DNA of 64,000 nt from Platerodrilus igneus (GCA_036346225.1 JARFIW010000170.1:4898501-4962500); one strand, 5' to 3'; positions 11,517 through 24,475 are shown, counted from the stretch's first letter. The notes: a model not told the origin generated them from the sequence alone. Made by a program: numbers and translations.

Positions 11517-12510
11517 ATCAAGTCCGAAGCCTTCCGAAGTGTTCCGAATACAACCAAAGACTTCTGAACCCTCTAACTTGTAAATATTGTAAATTAGTAG
11601 TTTTTAATTTCAAATCATAACTCTTTGTGACAACAGGAAACCTTCCGAAGAGTTCCAAAGACCACCGAAGACGTTTTCACCGCCTTCAAGCGCTATAGAC
11701 ATTCATTTAATAAGCGTTTGAGTTTATTTTGGTTTCACAAGCAAGCATCAGGCCTCTCGAAGAGTTCCGAAGATAACCGAAGACTTCCGAACTACGATTT
11801 CACTTTTATTTTATATACATTTTGTTTATGTTATTAAACAATTAATCAAGCCAAGCCCACCTGCTTTCAGACGCCTCCCACTCGAACCATAACAAAACTT
11901 GTTCGGCTTGGCTTGATTAATTGTTTAATAAACATAAGCAAAAATAATTATAAGTTCCAAAATTACATAAAATAAAAGTGAAATTGAATGATTTAGCAGT
12001 TCGGAAGTCTTCGGATGGCTTCATAGTTGCTTGTGGAACCAGAAATAAACTTAAACACTGATTAAATGAATATATGTACAATTTAACGGTGTGCATGTCT
12101 TCGGTAGTCTTCGGCTTTCTTCGGAAGTTGCTTACGAGGCCCAGTGTGAACTTGAACAACGATGATTAGGAGATATGTACAGGTTGAAGAGGTCCAGACA
12201 TCTTCGGTGGTCTTCGGATCTCTTCGGAAGGTTTCGTTTCTTCCTTTTGGCACAACGTTAAGTCACAAAGAGTTATGATTTGAAATTAAAAACTACTAAT
12301 TCACAATATTTACAAGTATAGAAGGTTCAAAAGTCTTCGGTTGTCTTCGGAAGGCTTCGTGTTTAATTGTGGGTCAACGTTACGTTACAAAGAATTATAA
12401 AATGAATTTATATGCACTTAAAAACTACTAATTTACAATATAACCAAGTATAGAGGGTTCAGAAGGTCTTCGCTTGTCTTCTGAACTCTTCGGCAGGCTT
12501 CGTGGTAGTG
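11517..12510. repeat. kilobase foldback (inverted repeat) with CTTCGG iterations
   Basis: A perfect 26-bp inverted repeat at 11831-11856 and 11906-11931 encloses a 49-base loop. The homology then continues outward on both sides for several hundred bases. The left arm holds three TTCCGAAGA/CCGAAGACTTC clusters (about 11520-11570, 11640-11675, 11755-11795). The right arm holds five complementary clusters (about 12000, 12100, 12200, 12335, 12470) separated by roughly 100-130 bases. The outer blocks with AACTCTTTGTGAC (left) and GTCACAAAGAGTT (right) also pair. No transposase is present. Confidence 0.8.
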
Positions 12511-12684
12511 ATGCCTCTACGGGGATGTCGTCCTGGTGGTAGAGTTTGACAGATGCAATCATAATAACGACTTGTCGGTGAAGTATGGAACGGAGCTTAA
12601 CGTTCATACGTGGTTTGTTTACTATGGATTGATGAATTATAAATAACGTGCCCTGGGTACGGCGTCGGACAGCGTCACCGTAGA

Positions 12685-12815
12685 AGAATACGCAGGCTAT
12701 GAAGAATGCTGCGTTTTGTAGTATAGTAGGATATGGAAAGCGCTGCTAGTTGAAGGGTTTGTAGGCTATGGGAAGCACTGCAATATGATTCCTAGGCTAT
12801 GGTAAGCACTACGAA
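12685..12815 (+). repeat. short tandem repeat, about 31-38 bp unit
   Basis: Four degenerate units, each starting TAGGCTATGG/TAGGATATGG and followed by AAGCACTGC or AAGCGCTGC. They lie directly beyond the foldback. Confidence 0.7.
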
Positions 12816-13084
12816 TGTCTTCTGCAGAATTTGAAATTATATTTATACACTTCCATTTCCTATTCTTCCTGTGTTGAAAAACGTTAATGATGTCTTTAAC
12901 CAATGAAATGCGTTTTTCGAGTTTTTGATTGTAAAAGAATTTTCCAAATTTAGTTATCCAATGAAAGTACAGATTTTTGGGTAGCACAAAAACTTAGTTG
13001 GAATTTCTCAAGAAATCACGTTAGATGTGGTTTGACTCCTCGTCTCGGGCATGATGATGCTTCTTGCAAGCGCGCTGTTTGCAA

Positions 13085-13118
13085 AAGACGGCCCAATCAC
13101 GTTGGACGCCACCTGTTA
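13085..13118 (-). other. LTR end and PBS-like sequence, orphan
   Basis: On the minus strand the sequence reads TAACAGG then TGGCGTCCAACGTG, which is the layout of an LTR 3' end followed by a gypsy-type primer-binding site. No gag follows in a recognisable frame (12985-12766 is open but unrecognised). It may be the remnant of an element that received the large insertion starting at 13243. Confidence 0.45.
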
Positions 13119-13570
13119 CTTTATTAACACGCCAGGTTAGGCATTCTCTGTCTTCATTAATAATTAGATGAATAGTTCGATGACTAAGGGTGTTAATAAA
13201 TTTTTAAAAAATTTCAATAATAATAACAAATTCAACATAATATGTTAGGATATTCCGTGATGACAAGAAAGAAAAAATAAAGTAAGCAAAGAAATTAACC
13301 CGCATCGAGTACCGCAACAAAGAAAAGAAAAGGAATCCAAATAAGTACTGCCGTGCTAGTTAGAAAGTCCTAGAATGGGGTGGATAACTAAGAAAGAAAC
13401 AGGAAATCCCATTGAAGAAATTCTATTTACCAAACATCTAGTTAAGAAAACATTATGCCAAAAAGAACATTTACAAAACCTTCAGGAAAAACAAAGTACA
13501 AAAAGAACATCAACTCGTGTGTAAAATTACATTTACGCAAAACATATCCCAAAGGATTTACACAGTATAG

Positions 13571-13572
<2 letters not shown>

Positions 13573-13620
<48 letters not shown>
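13573..13620. repeat. (AT)n microsatellite
   Basis: Long uninterrupted AT tract that expanded inside the left LTR. The corresponding position of the right LTR (about 21215) has only a short A/T run. Confidence 0.95.
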
Positions 13621-13623
<3 letters not shown>

Positions 13624-15038
13624 AAATAATAATGTAATCGCAAAAATAATGTATACCCTTATAGAACTAAATTTTCCATTTCAATTTAACATGAACATAA
13701 AGAAAAAAAGTTAAACAAAGTCTATAGTGGACTGTCTTCAGCCTTTTAGTTATCAAAATTTTTAAATGCTGATACAAAAAAAAATTACTTAGATAGTTAC
13801 AGCAATAAAGCAGACAATCTACAAGTTGAAATGCATTTCCGCTGCAGGCGGTCCGGGCTGATGCACTAATGTCGCGCATAAACAATGAGGTAACTTTAAT
13901 AAAAACTTTATAGAAAAATTGTTTTGAGGTCAGTCAATGTAAATAATTAATTTCTATAAATAATTGCCAACCATCACAGCCAATGTCCTAAGCACACTCC
14001 GATGATCCAAGTGAAACAAGTTCAATCTCAACACCTCCAGGTCTGTGATGAGCAACCAGAAAATCCAACCCCTATTCTTCCCGGAGAAAACCATCAAAGC
14101 GTCGCAAAGAAGAAACAGCAATCCCCACAGTTGGGCATGACATCTCTCAAAGAAGCAACTTCGTACAAACGAATTTTCAAAAGCCCATGTTATAAATTTA
14201 TTAACTAAAGGAGCCCACTGCATTTCTAAGTTCGCCGACCTTCGCACATTCTTCTACAGCACTTGTACGTGCAATTACTGATAAACTTAAAAAATATCAT
14301 CACACTAATTTATTTATCTCCAGTCAAAATTTTACCACTGTCCTTCGTTAAATAAAAGTCCATACCAACAACAAATTTGCAAAGTCATCATCGTCATATA
14401 AAAAAACATTGCATCTTGATATCCTCCATATCTGTGTCTCAAAAACTTGACGAAGTACTTCTTATTATCTCTAACAACATGAGTAAAGTTCAAACTAACC
14501 AAGCGAACAGGACAGCAAGCTCCACATTAACAATGCTGATGTATCTCATCAGAAATGAGTGACATCAATAAGCGCCAGACAATAATCCAAAACAACAGAT
14601 TAAATATTCCAGATCACAATACTTATTATCAGCCGAAATTTAATACCATCATCATATAAAATGAAAGCGGGTACGTTATTTACTGCTTTTAACAGACCGA
14701 ATGGTTTCACTAAACATTTCTGAATATTTCTAATTAGACCATCACTTATTATTATCTCCGTAAGAACTGAAAATAATTCAGTGCTGTTTTCGCGAGAACG
14801 ATGCATGTAATAATCCTCAATAATTTGCCCCGTAACTATTCTTGAAAACATTTTTATGTCAACAAACAACCACATGAAGTATTTTTCAAAACATCCACCT
14901 GCCGATAAGGGACACATCAAAACTAATTGCATTGAGTTTATGTTGGAAAAGCCCGTTGGTAACCTGGCATATTCAAAACCTATCCTATTGTTTCAGCAAG
15001 CCAAGCTACACTTGATAATTGAAAATCCCATATTTTCT

Positions 15039-17034
15039 TGTTACAATCAAATCCCTGCAAGCGATTTTTTTTTGCATGAATGTTAATTCATATTACTTTT
15101 ATTTAAAAACGTCCTAAAATTTATAAATAAATCATAAAATCGATCAACAAGCTTGATGCCCTTCCATTTGAAATTAGTTTTCATCAAGTATAATCGCTAT
15201 AATATTTTGCCTTATAAAATCAAACAATTGCTTAGCAACTCTACGTTACAAAGTAGTTGCAACATTTTCTACACCTGAAGTGAATACATTTCAATTACAG
15301 CTGCACATAAATGCACGGCTTTCTTTTAAAAGATAAGTCGCATAACCACCTGCTTGGTAAATGAACACTTGAAATGGGTTTGTTATCTATACCAAGTTTA
15401 TACTGTTATCCTGTAGTTGTGCTGGTGTTCCAAAGTAACAAGATTGTTTCCCTTTGTTAAAAAATTCTTCGTTAGGCGTTTCCCCCGTGTTGGTAAGCTG
15501 TTGCAGCTTGTATTTCTGCAGCTGTCGTTTGAGAATTCCTCACACATGATCCTTCGGCAATATTTTTAAAAGCAAAACATCTACCCCCCGTGCAAGGTAC
15601 TTTTCTTATAAATACAGACCGTGTTTTGAAAGCGGCACATAAAACATCTTTCTAGCAGTAAGCGAAACAGCGTTCTGATAGTGTATATATTATGTTCGAT
15701 TTTTCTGGTATGTATTTAGGGCTGGAAACATTATGTAAGTATCCGTGTATGTGTTATTTAGATTATAGGTGGTTGAGAAATAATTCCTAATCTGTATTTG
15801 CTTAAATGTATGTTTCTGTGTTGTGTTATATGCGAGTTGACGCTTATGTTTACACCATGTTGTAACAGGACGATTATGGAAATGTTCGATTTGGTTTTTG
15901 TAAATATTTCTTTCGATACTGTTTGTTAACTAACGGTTTGTAAATAACTCTACTTACTCCTCAGGTTTCCAATTTTTCTTCGTGTGTGACCCACCCCACT
16001 CTACGACAGTTTGAGCTAGAACGACATACAATTATTTTGTGTTTCTATTCTACCCTTCTGTTTGGTTGCGGTGTTCGGTGTGGATAATTTTCTTTACTTA
16101 CTTTACTACTTTCTTTCTTGTCTGCAAGGAATACCGCAACAAGCTGTCGGTCATCATAATATATTATTCCTTTACGAAGGCTGAGAAGGAAATAGGTAAC
16201 TACAATGGGTACTCATCTCATCATAACTTGATCTACATACAATACGGCAGGCAGACATTTTGTTAGTCGCGATTTCAAGATGCTGTTGGTAAGTAGTGAT
16301 TCAATATAGTTAAATTGGTTGATCCCGTATCCAGATCATAAAAAAATTCAGCCGCTTTTACTCATCCAAAGATGGTTCCAGAGGCAGACAACTACTCTTC
16401 CTAAAGTACAGGTACTCTGTTTTATATCTTTTCCTTTGTTGTTGCGATGAAATATTGAAACTTCTTTTGCCGATTGATAACCACATTGCGTGTTAAAAAA
16501 ATTTTTTCGTCTCAGTGCACAAGTACTTGCGTGATAGTTTCTAGTCACATTTTATTCATTTTAGTTATGTTAGTTATGTTCTAAATTTACAAAGTGCACA
16601 CTTTTTTTGTCTAATGTTTTTTTGTATATATATATTTAGGGTTTGAAGCGTTAAATATGTACATATAGTAGGTAGATTCTAAGTTTTTTATATTTGTTTA
16701 CCTATGTTTATGTTGTGTTAGATTTGAGTGACAATTGTGTTTACTTTATGTTGACGAACGATTACGTAAATGTGCGACTTTCTGGTCTCCGTAAATATTC
16801 CTTGTTGTACAATATTTACCTAGCGGTTTGTAAATAACTACCGATTGAGATTTCCAATGTGTTCTTTATGTATCACCCACCCCACTCTACGACGTTTTTG
16901 AGGCAGCCCAAATTATAATTCGTTTAAATTTCGATTCTACCATTCTGCCCCTGTTTTGTTGGGGTATTCAGTGTAGACGATTTCTTTACTGACTTTTACT
17001 ATTTTCTTTCGTGTTTGCACGGAATACCGTAACA
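15039..17034 (+). mobile_element. inserted solo LTR, family B, copy 1
   Basis: Begins TGTTACAATC and ends GGAATACCGTAACA. It shares with 61391-63024 (opposite orientation) several blocks: CGATCAACAAGCT near 15141, AAATGAACACTTG near 15358, AAATTGGTTGA near 16312, and the CCCACCCCACTCTACGA block near 16878. About 0.57 kb (roughly 15690-16260) repeats the terminal part of the LTR (compare 15700-16144 with 16640-17034), so the copy is expanded. No internal region is present, as expected of a solo LTR. The end resembles that of the host LTR, so the two families are related. Confidence 0.7.
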
Positions 17035-17520
17035 ATCTCTTGTTTGTAAACGTTCTATAACAACACGAAAGTACATCGACCTAAGGACTTACGCACGTCG
17101 TGTAAAAAGAGTTGGCTACCTTTCGCATAAAATTATAGAAAATGTAACATAAACTAATGCATAATGCCGTGTAAAGATAAACGGAGCGAAAATAACTTTG
17201 CAGAAACATGTACGCTACATTGAAATATCTACGAAAACAAATATATGATAACCAAACCATGTTCTAAATTTATTATTATCTTTACGAAAAATTCCAGCTT
17301 CAATGCTATATTGAAATAGAGTAGGTTTGCAATATCTAAATTATAATTAAATATACTAATAAAACCTACAAGGTGATAAATAAACAAACGAGTACGTTTA
17401 GAAAGCAGTCGAAATTGTTAATAAAAATTCTCAGATGACCGTAAACACAATAGGAAATGTAAAATTTAGTTAAGTAGATGCGGCAAATACTGGAATGCAG
17501 GAACTGCACGTAACAAATCT

Positions 17521-17534
17521 CCCCTCCCCCAGCA
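17521..17534 (-). promoter_or_regulatory. polypurine tract of the gag-only element
   Basis: On the minus strand GGGGGAGGGGAG sits immediately before the LTR start TTTGTTACGTG. The tract primes plus-strand DNA synthesis. The plus-strand relative has the matching GGGGAAGGGGGGAG tract at 49343-49356, before TTTGTTACGTTC. Confidence 0.75.
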
Positions 17535-17539
17535 ACACT

Positions 17540-18965
17540 AAAAAGTCAGGGTAGGAAGTAGAAACAACAGACCAGGCAGTACACCAACACGACCAACCAA
17601 AGAAAAATTCGTTTCAGAAAATCCAAGGAAATACAAAAACAATAAAAAATTTTTCATCCGGCTCGCAGCACTAATATACCAACCAAGCCAGGAAATGTAA
17701 AAAATATAGGAAAAGGAAAGGTATAGAGTAGCAAGAAGCGAAAGCAAAGATGAAATGGCCTAACACTGCAAAAGTCGTCGGAGGACGGATATCTCTAGTA
17801 AAGAAATAATAAAGTTTGAGAAAGAGGTTGGTGTCTCGCGAAAATCAAAAATAAGAAAAGCAACGGGAGGAAAGTCAACAATAAAAGCCAAACTGAGACT
17901 ATAACTGTCAAGCCTCAAAGCCTGCAAGGGAACGACGAGAATGCTGGATAGAGAAATTGAGGTATTTCGAGCGGTGGTAACAAAGAATCGAATCAAGCGG
18001 ACAATTAAAGAAAAGAATAGCTAACTGGGCTGAAAAGTCAACTAAGTCGAATTTCCCGAAGAAAGGAAGAAATGTTTAGAAAGCACATACCAAAGGAAGT
18101 GGTTCGAAAAATATAATCAAATCAGTATGAGGACTAAGAGTAAGAAAAACCAGCCAAAGGAAAGGGAAAGGAAAGTGGAACAAAAGGAACAAAGAAACAA
18201 AACAAATAAAAAACACTAAGAAACAGCACAAGATCCGAAAGAAAAAGGCAACACGAAAGAAAAGAAAAAATAGCCATGAACATGTGTATGGAGTGGGTGC
18301 GCGCGCGTGTGTGTATACGAACAGAGGTTGAGAGAGTGTGTTGGACCGGTTTAGTCGCCTCCTACGACCGTGAGACAATGCTAATCTGGACCCACACGGG
18401 GTTGGATGATAAATAAATACGAGGAGAGAAACGAAAGAAAAGAAAAACCAAACAAAACACGAAAGTCATCCAATAGCGAGCACCAATTCCAGAAATCAAA
18501 TAGCAAAGGACGGCCGAGTAAGCATAGAAATCTGACGACGCAGAGGAATAGGAATGTGGTTTAAGGCGTTTGTGTCGCTAGTAGAAAAACAAAGCAAGAT
18601 CAGGAACATTAGGATTGTCGGGATGGTAAGCTTTGAGATCCCTGACGTGCCAAATATCTAAGAATGCCCCCTCAATTTATAATTTTCACCGACCTATATC
18701 TTCAGGTTCTGAATCAACATAGAATAATTCCTGCCTCTTGTTTCCCTTGTTAGTCGGTTTCGTTAGTTGAGTTACTAGAAAGATGGTGATATTGATTTGA
18801 AAATTTGTTGTAACATGTGGTTGCGATAGTGGTGGTAGTAGTGAGAAATTCATCGTTCTTTATGGAAGCCCGTTTATATTTTTAGCACTGATTGTAAGAG
18901 TGTTAACGTTAGATAAAGAAACAAAATCAGGTAAAACTTCAGCTATAATAGGATTTGCTTCCTTA
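17540..18965 (-). other. pyrimidine-rich (minus strand) spacer without pol
   Basis: Read on the minus strand this is strongly T/C-rich and encodes only low-complexity Phe/Leu-rich stretches (for example 18378-18076). I see no protease, RT, RNase H or integrase motif. The related element has an equivalent T-rich spacer at 48565-49340. Confidence 0.6.
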
Positions 18966-18969
18966 ATAA

Positions 18970-20530
18970 CAGCAACAGAATTTATAGACACTAGTTTACT
19001 AGCTGCAACACGACTTTCTCTGTCCTTAGTTTATTAGTTATCGTCACTATAACTACATCTGTTATTGCAGACACGACAGGAGTTTCTTTAGCAGCATTAT
19101 GTACGGTAGCAGGAACAAACTCTTTAGTTGCTACCTGTAAGTTACCAGCCCGAATTACTGGCTCAAGTCGTTGCTGAGGCACAACTCAAGGTGAAAGTGA
19201 ATACACATAACCCGCCTAAACAGGACTCCAACAGCTAAGAGCAGAATTCGGAATATTGTTCGAACATATAAATGCCGAAGAAGAGTATGTTTTGTAGTAG
19301 TAAGATGACCAGGATGAGGTACAGAAAAGAACGTAGAACTAGACATAAAAGGCATTTGGTTCCCATCAGGGGATACTAGGCGTGTAGTGGCAGAATGTCA
19401 CGGAACCCGGTGTATTTTTAGGAGGCGAGGACTGCACAAAAGCAAACTCAGGTTCCACAAAATCACTTCTCCTTTTACGTGGCACGTAATCATCGAACCT
19501 AAACTTTTTCAGCTCCAAATTTAAACATTCATCCTCCAATTTCTGCATAAAGCGGACAATAGACAAATGGGTTGTATAAAATGGAGCAAAGTTACGAGAT
19601 ACAATGAACAATTAAACATCCTCGGGTTAAGAATTATACTGACGAAACATGAGTCATACGCGTGAAATAGTCAATGATACTTTCCAATGAACCTACGATA
19701 TCATTAAACAGTCTTCGTTTTTAATCAGGTGGTTCAAAATAACGTAATAATAAATTCGCTAAGGTTTGCTAATTGCTCCGTATCACAGCAAAGTTTTCGA
19801 CTGAAAGAGATTGACCGCTGACTCGAATAATTGAGATTCAGACACGTTACGAGCTAGTCTGGGTTTTCAACTCTTTCAAGAAAATCATATACAGTAATTG
19901 CACGGGGATCTCCACTAAACTTCAAATTCCACTTTGACACTGGTTGGCCATAATTGGAGGTAGGAAGGAAAGTAGGGATACACCTAAATGCCGAAACAGG
20001 GATCGGTTCAGGTTCCACGTCCGATTTCGATTTGAAAATAAGTAAGAGAGGTTCATCTGGCTCAGCAGTAAAAGTGTCATCAAGACTACAACTAGCTGGC
20101 GTGAGTCCCTGATACAGTAGTAGCGTGACGGAATATTTTAATTTTAGTTTCAAAAGAACTGCGGAGATTAGTCAAAGTAAAAAGTCCTTGATAATGGATT
20201 TTGCGTTCCGCTTCTGTTGGAGACATCTTAGTACAGCGACGTTCCGTGTGGAACCACAGCGAACTAATGCATTTAAACGCAATTGAAGACTTGTCACCAC
20301 CAAATTTAGTAAGGGACTGTTGCAGCTCTTGTGTACAACTTGTGACTGCTGCATGTTCGGAAGCGAAATAGGTCTCGATGGAAACAGAAGGGAGTCCTTT
20401 ATTGCGTTCCATGCGATAAACACTCTGCACGAACCTGCGTAGTTCGTCCCCATTGGCCTCGAAATCAAAGTCACGAAAATCAAATTCATGCTGAACCTCG
20501 GTTTATCGCAACCGGTTCACGTGAATTTGC
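18970..20530 (-). pseudogene. gag of gag-only LTR element, degenerate
   Basis: Structural protein remnant. On the minus strand the capsid-like start is at 20153-19854, with the recognisable block KWNLKFSGDPRAITVYDFLE, which is typical of arthropod Ty3/gypsy Gag. Upstream segments 20489-20092 are probably the N-terminal part or leader in other frames. The middle piece (19611-19366) matches the region after residue 70 of the related gag at 47216-48223 (KLEDECLNLELKK versus KLKDKGLNLEPEK). The tail at 19355-18991 matches its SVPHPGH and EL.PA.V.N blocks. Zinc-knuckle Cys residues are not clearly retained. At least four frames are needed, so it is not functional. Confidence 0.72.
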
Positions 20531-20885
20531 CAATGTGCTATCATGCATTAGAATATTTATAAAAGAAAAAACAAGTAAATAACAAGAACTAAATCAACAA
20601 AAAATTACTGTGAACCACAGAACCAATTAGGACGTAGCCGCACAAAGGGCAAAAGAATTAAATTTGCACAAAAGTACTTTAATGACGGACGGCAGAAGGG
20701 AGGAGTCGAAAAAAAATTTGGGTGCTAGAGTTTTCAACAGTGAAGCACTAAAATTATCGGCGAAAACACAATTTCAATAATTCGACGTGAACTAAAAGTC
20801 TATAGAAAATCTCTATGTAGCGGAACGATTAAAGGTTTTAGAAATCGAAGCAGACGTTAAGTAAAAAGAACGGTTTCAGATATCA

Positions 20886-20906
20886 GGGCAACATTGGACG
20901 CCAAAT
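20886..20906 (-). other. primer-binding site of the gag-only element
   Basis: Directly inside the 5' LTR end (20910), the minus strand reads TTTGGCGTCCAATGTTGCCC. The TGGCG-TCCAA core is the usual Ty3/gypsy PBS form. The specific tRNA was not identified. Confidence 0.65.
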
Positions 20907-22362
20907 TTTTGTTACGGTATTCCGTGCAGACAAGAAAGAAAGTAAAAATAAGCAAAGAACATCGCCCTCACCGAACATCGCCACAAAGAAAAGGAATCCA
21001 AATAAGTAATGCCGTGCTAGCTAAAACGTCGTAGAGTGGTGTGGATCAGAAAGAAAGAAACAGGAAATCCCATTAAAGAAATTTTATTTATAAAACCTCT
21101 AGTTAAAAAACATGATGTCAAAAGGAACATTTACAAAAACCTCCAGTTAAAGAAAGAACATCAACTAGCGTTGAAAATAATATTTACCTAAAACATATCC
21201 CGAAGGATTTCCGCAGTATAAAAAAATATCTACGCAAAATAATAATTTACTGCAAAAACAATGTATAACTTTCTAGAACTAAATTTCCCACTTCACTTTT
21301 AATATGTAGATAAAGCAAAACAAAATTAAACAAAGTCTCTAGTGAACTGTTATTGACCGTTTAGTTACCAAAATTTATAAACGTTAATAGAAAAAAATAT
21401 TTACTTAAATAGTTACAGCAACAAAAGAGACATCTACAAAGTGAAATGCATTTCCGCTGCAGGCGGTCCGGAATGATGTACTAATGTCACGCCTAAGCAA
21501 TAGAGTAACTCTAAAAAACTTATAGACAAATTGTTTTGGTGTCAGTCAATGTAAATAATTAATTTCCAAATAAATACCCAAACCATCACAGCAACGTCCT
21601 AAGCACACTCCGACGATCCGAGTGAAGCAAGTCCAAACTCAATACCTCAAGTTGTGCGATGACCAATCTGAAAAATGCAGACCCAATTCTTCCCGGGGAA
21701 GACCATCAAAGCGACGCAAAGAAGAAATAAAATCCCCACAGCTGAGCATGATGTTCTGTTTGCCAAAATTTAGTTGTGGAAAAATTCCACCTCTCAAAGG
21801 AGCAATTTCGTACAAACAAATTTTCAGAACCCCGTGTTATAAATTTATTAACTGTAGAAGCCCACTGCATTTCTAATTTCGCATACCTTTGCACATTATT
21901 CTGCAGTACTTGTTTACCTGCGATAACTAATAAGTTAGGAAAACATCATCACAGAAATTTATTTATTTCCAGTGAAAATTGCAATATTTTGCCAGTAAAT
22001 AAAAGTTCACACCAACAACAAATTAGCAAACGTCGTCATTGTCGTATTAAAAACATTGCATCTTGATACCCTCCATATCTGTGTCGCAAAAAATCGTCGG
22101 AGCATTTCTTATTATCGCTAACAACATGAGTAAAGTTCGAAATAACCAAGCGGACAGGACAGTAAGCTGCACATTAACATTGTTGATTTATCACATAAGA
22201 AATAGGTAATATCAGTAGGCGCCAGACATTAACCTAAAACATCTGATTAAAGTTTCTAGATCACATTACTTATCGACCGGAATTTAATACCACCATCACA
22301 TAAAACAGCGCGTATGTTTGTTATTCACTGCTCTTAACAGACCGAACGGTTTCACCGAACAT

Positions 22363-23886
22363 AGCACATTCACATTCCTCCTTATTAAAGGTGTAACAAT
22401 TACGATTTTCTGTTATTCAAATATACAATTTTATTCAATACACCTTGTCAATAAATATCAAATTTCTATTGATACCTTTTATTATGAATTCATACATAGT
22501 ACGCCATCTACATTAGAATAGCCCAAGTAAACTTTAAGTGAACTTCTATTTGCTTGTATATTGATTCAATATCCCCCCTCTCGGCGCATGCTGGAATAGC
22601 TAACATCGCCTCGTGGATAAAGCCATTTTTGATATCAGATGTAGTCCGAATACCAGTATTATCCAGGGCCTGCAGGTTTTTAATTAAACATGCCGCCCCA
22701 ACGAAGAGTCAAGTGGAGTCAACGAATTCCATAAGTTTAGTTTTGATGGCAGCATCGACCTAAGATGGTTGTAAATATATTTTAAGTTTTGTTTATTAGT
22801 TTAGAGTTTTAAGGATTAAAATACTAATTATGGAATATGGAGACAAGTTAATTCTGAGTTCTAAAATGTTAAATTCAAGTAACACGTTATTAAACAATGG
22901 AAATTATGTATTATAAGAAAAAACAATCGTTAACCATAAGGCACGCGAATTAATTTTGAATACGTAATTTGTTTCTTGTACACTGAACAGGATCCTATTC
23001 TAGTAGCATGAAATCACTGTAATATAAAATGAAAGTCATATATTTCTTGTGGAGAAGTGAAGTAATTTATGTAACTAAATAATAAATAAAAAAAAATCAT
23101 TTCACGAATGTTTAGAGATTTCTATTAAACTGTAATAACGAAACTATTTCGAAAGTCTCCATATAGATAAGTTTATATAAACGATGTACATAGACATTTT
23201 TTTTAAGAAATCAATAGAAAATTTTTAAGTTGTCGTAAAATTTTCTTTCTTTAAAGTCAACAGTAATTGTCCTACAGAAGCAAACAGTTTATCAATATGA
23301 AATTGTAGTATTGAAGAAAAGTATTATTGGTGTTAAAGTTAAAAGTTTTTTTGAACAATAATTTTGACTAGTGGATTTTTTTTATAATTTTTTGTGATAA
23401 AGTGACTAGGCTCTAACGAAGTCCTAGTTTGAACATGTTTAGGTGTGGTTAAATTTTCAGATAGCACGAGATCGTCGTTCCCATTCCAGGTTGCAGAGAT
23501 TAACGTATTTTTGTTTACGTTGCTCGTCGTAATTTTTTTTTCTTTTTCCGAAGATTTCCGTATCTGATCTTCGGATAGTTTCGTATTATAACATTCATTA
23601 AGATACGGTGGCGTCCAATAAAATTTCTTTCGTTTTATCGTATACCATTCTACGACCCTAGCTCATAGCTCTGCCCTAAGCTGAAGAAGCTTAGCTGGCT
23701 GTAAGATCTCTTTAGAGGGACCCTTTTTTCTGAAAGCCATTCAACATCCTTTTTACCCTGGGCTTGACCGTCAAACAGGAACCCCTTATAATCTATCGAG
23801 GCTCTGCCGCCTATATGGTAGAGCGGACATACTATATTCTTTAAGAAGAATTTATACTTAACAAAAAATAAGTTTACAAAGGACAG
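22363..23886. mobile_element. unidentified 1.5-kb insertion in the right LTR
   Basis: The sequence is absent from the corresponding point of the left LTR (near 14717), so it is an insertion into the right LTR. No open frame with a known domain is visible. On the minus strand GGTGGCGTCCAAT near 23615-23602 resembles a PBS, suggesting an LTR-derived fragment. Ends and target-site duplication could not be resolved by eye. Confidence 0.5.
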
Positions 23887-24426
23887 AATATTTCTAAATA
23901 GACCATCACTTATAATTATCTCCGTAACAACTGAAAAACAAATCAATACTGTTATCGCGAGGACAATGTACATAATAATCTTCAATAATTCGAAGCGTGA
24001 CTTTCCTTCAGAACATTTTTCTGTCGATAAACCTTCACATGAAAGGTATTTTCCAAAACATCCGCCTGCTAATAAAAGAAACACTAAAACCAATTGCATA
24101 GGTTGGAAAATCCCTGGTAACTTTGCATATTCAAACCTATTCTTTCAGCAAGCGAAGCTACACTCGATAAATGGAAAAAACACATTTACCTCTTGGTTGT
24201 AAACGTTCTAAAACAATACGAAAGTACATCACCCCAAGAACTTATACACGATGTGCAAGAAAAATTACCTAGCTACGGTATAAAATTATAGAAAATGTAA
24301 CATAAATCAATGCACAATGCTGTGTAAACATAAGCGGAGAGAAAATAATCTTGCAAAAACACGTACGCTACATTGGAATATTATAAATATTTGTGGTTGC
24401 GGGTTGGGACCGTGTCACTTTATTAA

Positions 24427-24475
24427 CTAAGGTCGACGTTTCACCCACTTTTGTAAGGGGCTTCATCAGGACAAG
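24427..24475 (-). ncRNA. hammerhead ribozyme motif, Penelope copy A
   Basis: On the minus strand the conserved core CTGATGA (24469-24463) is followed by a short GC-rich hairpin (GCCCC...GTGGGT), then GAAAC (24442-24438) and the cleavage triplet GTC (24437-24435). Flanking GTC and GAC can form stem I. Hammerheads are known in Penelope-like pseudo-LTRs. All core residues are present here. Helix III is very short (ACGU), so cleavage may need dimerisation. Confidence 0.68.

Larger units (their letters stand above)
13243..17515 (-). repeat. 3' LTR of the gag-only element, interrupted
   Basis: On the minus strand the LTR runs from TGTTACGTGCAG (17515) to the decayed end CGGAATATCCTAACA (13243). 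A foreign LTR (15039-17034) sits inside it. The retained pieces, 17515-17035 and 15038-13243, match 28420-28118 plus 24400-24190 and 24185-20910 of the other LTR. An (AT)n tract of about 48 bases at 13573-13620 is absent from the other copy. Confidence 0.78.

Noticed and set aside
13442..13637. Two short open frames containing Ile-Tyr repeats
   Set aside because: They are translations of the (AT)n microsatellite within an LTR.
14002..14208. Open frame with a homologue at 21622-21876, looking like a conserved protein
   Set aside because: The conservation is explained by both lying in the two LTRs of one element. The frames are not preserved across indels, so coding is unlikely.
18076..18378. 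Phe/Leu-rich frame resembling a membrane protein
   Set aside because: It results from a pyrimidine-rich spacer; the equivalent spacer of the related element does not preserve the frame.
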